Shown here: positions 15,460 through 17,411 of the stretch, one piece after another | Layout of the letters: every line of letters starts with the position of its first letter | Numbering within the stretch: the first letter of the stretch is position 1 | Assembly (NCBI GenBank): GCA_963706515.1 | Contig: CAVPMW010000005.1 | Coordinates: forward strand, 1 to 17,411 | Direction of reading: 5' to 3' | DNA: 17,411 nt | Source of the DNA: CAVPMW01 sp963706515 | Lineage (GTDB): Bacteria; Chloroflexota; Anaerolineae; Anaerolineales; UBA4823 | Translations under genes and position numbers: made by a program | The notes under the pieces: generated by a model | Told to the model about the DNA's origin: nothing | Databases searched by the model: none | Seen by the model: the letters and a program-made list of their open reading frames with translations, nothing else

Positions 15460-15555
15460 CTAAGTACAGTCACATAAATTCTGTTGGAAGTTAAGGTATT
15501 TTCTAACACTGATAATCAAAGCGCCATCGCTCGAAAGTTTTGTGACTGTACTTAG
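15460..15555. repeat. 96-bp element bounded by a 15-bp perfect inverted repeat
   Basis: CTAAGTACAGTCACA (15460-15474) and TGTGACTGTACTTAG (15541-15555) are exact reverse complements. The arms continue inward for about six further bases with two mismatches. The 54-base centre is AT-rich and encodes nothing recognisable. Size and long arms suggest a small non-autonomous transposable element (MITE) or a long cruciform or regulatory site. No target-site duplication is evident in the flanks, so mobility is not shown. Confidence 0.5.
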
Positions 15556-15634
15556 AGCATCGTGGATATCCCATTAAAGGGGTGGAATTTATTAGCAAAT
15601 GGCGCATGACTTTTCATACGTCCGGTATGTGTCC

Positions 15635-15703
15635 GATTCCAATTAATCCTGGCCGATAATATTAGAATTTTTGATAGGTTTCAATTAATATGGAATTGGA
15701 ATC
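15635..15703. repeat. 10-bp inverted repeat upstream of the transglutaminase gene
   Basis: GATTCCAATT (15635-15644) and AATTGGAATC (15694-15703) are exact reverse complements separated by 49 bases. CAATTAAT also occurs twice in the same stretch (left at 15640-15647, right near 15682). The repeat lies 100-170 bases before the plus-strand gene and could be a pair of operator half-sites or the ends of a small hairpin. Function is unknown. Confidence 0.35.
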
Positions 15704-15802
15704 TTCATCTGCGAGAGCCTGGATAATCTGAGGTGACCAATTATGTGATAGGATTTATCTCAGAGGCGTTGAACCATAAGTGTAGTTATGACGTAGATAC
15801 AT

Positions 15803-17411
15803 ATGACTCCTGCGACAAATGATATGGATGAATTGACAGACAATCCGACCCGCTGGTGGGACTGGGCCTCTATCGCAATACTTTTGGTGGCAGTCTTAAC
15901 TGTAGCTACCCGCTTAGTCGCTACTGAATGGACTGGGCATCTCGAGATTATCCAGATGGTAGCTTTGCTGGCAGTGATCGCCGGGTTGGTACTGGGCAAA
16001 AGCCAATTCTCGCCACGACTGGTATTCATCTTTGCTGCCGTATTCGGAATATTCGTCGTCTTTTGGCAGATCGGGAGTCTTTACTCCAGAGAGGTCCTTT
16101 GGTCAGAGCGTATTCCAAGCGTCCTGGGCAGGCTGAGCGTGGTTATCCGCCAGGTGATTACCCGGGATGTGGTCACAGACTCGCTGCTGTTCGTCTTTTT
16201 AATGGCTTTGCTCTTCTGGACTGCAGGCGCTCAGGCTGGTTATTCACTGGTTCGTCACGGGAATGGATGGCAGTCGTTATTAATTTCAGGCATCATCCTG
16301 TTCGTCATCCATTCATTTGACCCGCTGGTTGCGAGGCGAGTCTGGTTCCTGGCGGTCTTTATTTTCTTTACCCTCGTCCTGGTAGCGCGAGCGGCATATT
16401 TGCATCGATTCGCGGATTGGCGTAAAAATCGCTCTAATCTCCCCCCGCATTTAAGCCTGGATTTTATTCGCACGACCCTTATCGCAGCCGCCCTCCTGGT
16501 ACTGCTCGCCTGGACGATGCCGGCTGTGGCCCAAGGCGTCCCCTCTGCCGAGCGCGCTTTTCAGAAGCTCAAGGAACCTTACAACTTGATGCGCGACCGT
16601 TTCACCAACGCATTTGCCTCCTTGCGTACAACAGTCGGCGTGGTCAGCGATTATTATGGCAACAGTATGCTCCTGGGTCGAGGCAACCAGCTTACCCAGA
16701 GTCAGGTCATGGCTGCTACTGCCACGACTGATCTACCCGACGATATCAGGATTTACTGGCGGGCGCGCGCATACGATTTTTATAATAATGGACAGTGGCG
16801 TAGCTCGTTTACTCAATTGAGCCCTTTTGACCCCATGAAAGACAGCTTTGCCGGTCAGCCTTCCTTGGGTCGAATTCCTGCTACCTTCCAGATCGCTGCC
16901 GCTGCTGATTTAACAACCCTCCTGGCTCCTTCCCAACCTATTTGGGTCAGCCGGAATGCTGTATCCACAGTTGCGATTAATACCGATTCTAGCGTCGATC
17001 TGTCGGCTGTTCGCCTCAGCCCATCCCTGCATGCCGGGGAAATTTACTCTGTCCAAGCGTCGCTGCCGAATGCGACTGAAGCCCAGCTGCGAAGCTCCGG
17101 CATCAACTACCCGACCTGGGTCACCCAGCGCTACCTGCAGCTTCCCGCTTCGATTACTCCCCGCGTCAGAGAGCTGGCAGTCCAAATCGCCTCAGGCAAG
17201 GATAATCCTTACGATATTGCTCTTGCAGTCACAGATTGGCTGCGTACCAATATCCAATACAGCGATACTATCCCCGAATTACCGGCAAACCGGGAGCCGA
17301 TCGACTGGTTTTTATTCGATTTGAAACAAGGATTCTGCAACTATTACGCGACCGCTGAAGTCGTCCTGCTCAGATCGGTCGGAATCCCGGCGCGCTGGTC
17401 AACGGGGTATG
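15803..17411 (+). CDS. TgpA-like membrane transglutaminase, cut by the window edge
   Basis: The frame is open from ATG 15803 to the edge (536 residues seen). About seven hydrophobic segments come first (near residues 18-36, 48-64, 73-92, 128-148, 156-173, 178-199 and 222-242). A large domain that should lie outside the cytoplasm follows. The transglutaminase-like core then begins with LKQGFCNYYATAEVVLLRSV, where C512 is the likely catalytic cysteine, and IPARWSTGY ends the window. The matching His and Asp would lie beyond the edge. This layout is that of the TgpA/DUF3488-transglutaminase family, often found beside MoxR ATPase and DUF58 genes; those are not in view. Substrate unknown; such domains may act as cysteine proteases or protein cross-linkers. 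An in-frame TAG at 15794 limits the start; ATG 15824 is an alternative. No clear Shine-Dalgarno. Transcribed divergently from nuoA. Confidence 0.85.
   Translation, partial: MTPATNDMDELTDNPTRWWDWASIAILLVAVLTVATRLVATEWTGHLEIIQMVALLAVIAGLVLGKSQFSPRLVFIFAAVFGIFVVFWQIGSLYSREVLWSERIPSVLGRLSVVIRQVITRDVVTDSLLFVFLMALLFWTAGAQAGYSLVRHGNGWQSLLISGIILFVIHSFDPLVARRVWFLAVFIFFTLVLVARAAYLHRFADWRKNRSNLPPHLSLDFIRTTLIAAALLVLLAWTMPAVAQGVPSAERAFQKLKEPYNLMRDRFTNAFASLRTTVGVVSDYYGNSMLLGRGNQLTQSQVMAATATTDLPDDIRIYWRARAYDFYNNGQWRSSFTQLSPFDPMKDSFAGQPSLGRIPATFQIAAAADLTTLLAPSQPIWVSRNAVSTVAINTDSSVDLSAVRLSPSLHAGEIYSVQASLPNATEAQLRSSGINYPTWVTQRYLQLPASITPRVRELAVQIASGKDNPYDIALAVTDWLRTNIQYSDTIPELPANREPIDWFLFDLKQGFCNYYATAEVVLLRSVGIPARWSTGY

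Larger units (their letters stand above)
15268..15802. other. Non-coding region between divergent nuoA and transglutaminase genes
   Basis: About 535 bases, visibly richer in A and T than the genes around it, with no supported coding sequence in any frame. It holds a GC-rich hairpin in the nuoA leader (15306-15341), a 15-bp perfect inverted repeat spanning 15460-15555 and a 10-bp perfect inverted repeat spanning 15635-15703. On the minus strand, TACAAT (15382-15387) and TAAAAT (15369-15374) are possible -10 boxes for nuoA, which would give a leader of about 100 bases, but no good -35 accompanies them. No clear promoter for the plus-strand gene was found. A weaker repeat (TCTGAG about 15728, CTCAGA about 15760) lies close to its start. 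Confidence 0.6.

Noticed and set aside
15286..15477. Small plus-strand reading frame in the intergenic region
   Set aside because: No ribosome binding site, no motif, and it runs through the leader hairpin and into the inverted repeat.

Overview
The window looks like chromosomal DNA of a bacterium in the Chloroflexota, most likely an Anaerolineae-type lineage. This is an inference from the style of the proteins, not a database result. The clues are a b-delta fused ATP synthase subunit, two different NuoM paralogues side by side, a MurE with a GSAGLRD-type motif, and a TgpA-like membrane transglutaminase. No phage, CRISPR, tRNA or rRNA is visible.

Layout. Positions 56-1738 (+) hold a UbiB/AarF (ABC1) kinase-like gene whose reading frame is broken twice. 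It meets murE (1733-3298, -) tail to tail with a 6-base overlap. A terminator hairpin (3321-3361, -) separates murE from a long minus-strand block, transcribed right to left: nuoA, nuoH, nuoJ, nuoK, nuoL, nuoM (canonical), nuoM (divergent paralogue), nuoN, atpI-like, atpB (a), atpE (c) and an atpF-atpH (b-delta) fusion. After a roughly 540-base non-coding region with several inverted repeats, a divergent plus-strand gene starts at 15803. It is a TgpA-like membrane protein with an extracytoplasmic transglutaminase domain, and it runs off the right edge.

How the genes fit together. The minus-strand block encodes the membrane-embedded, proton-conducting half of two respiratory machines: the membrane arm of complex I (A, H, J, K, L, M, M, N) and the Fo part of ATP synthase (a, c, b). 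The b subunit carries the C-terminal domain of delta. None of the soluble parts are here: no nuoB, C, D, E, F, G or I, and no F1 alpha, beta, gamma or epsilon. The second NuoM, together with an apparent 27-residue tandem duplication in the lateral helix of NuoL, suggests a complex I with a fourth antiporter-like subunit. Enlarged complexes of this kind are known, but here the extra NuoM lacks the TM7 lysine expected of a working pump channel.

Sequence quality. Three conserved genes (ubiB-like, the second nuoM, nuoL) contain four single-base frame breaks in all. In each case one base change restores a full-length conserved protein, so sequencing or assembly error is at least as likely as gene decay. 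Two genes (ubiB-like and atpI-like) have a TATAAT box 8-9 bases before the start codon and no ribosome binding site, which suggests leaderless transcripts. The nuo, atpE and atpF genes mostly have clear Shine-Dalgarno sequences.
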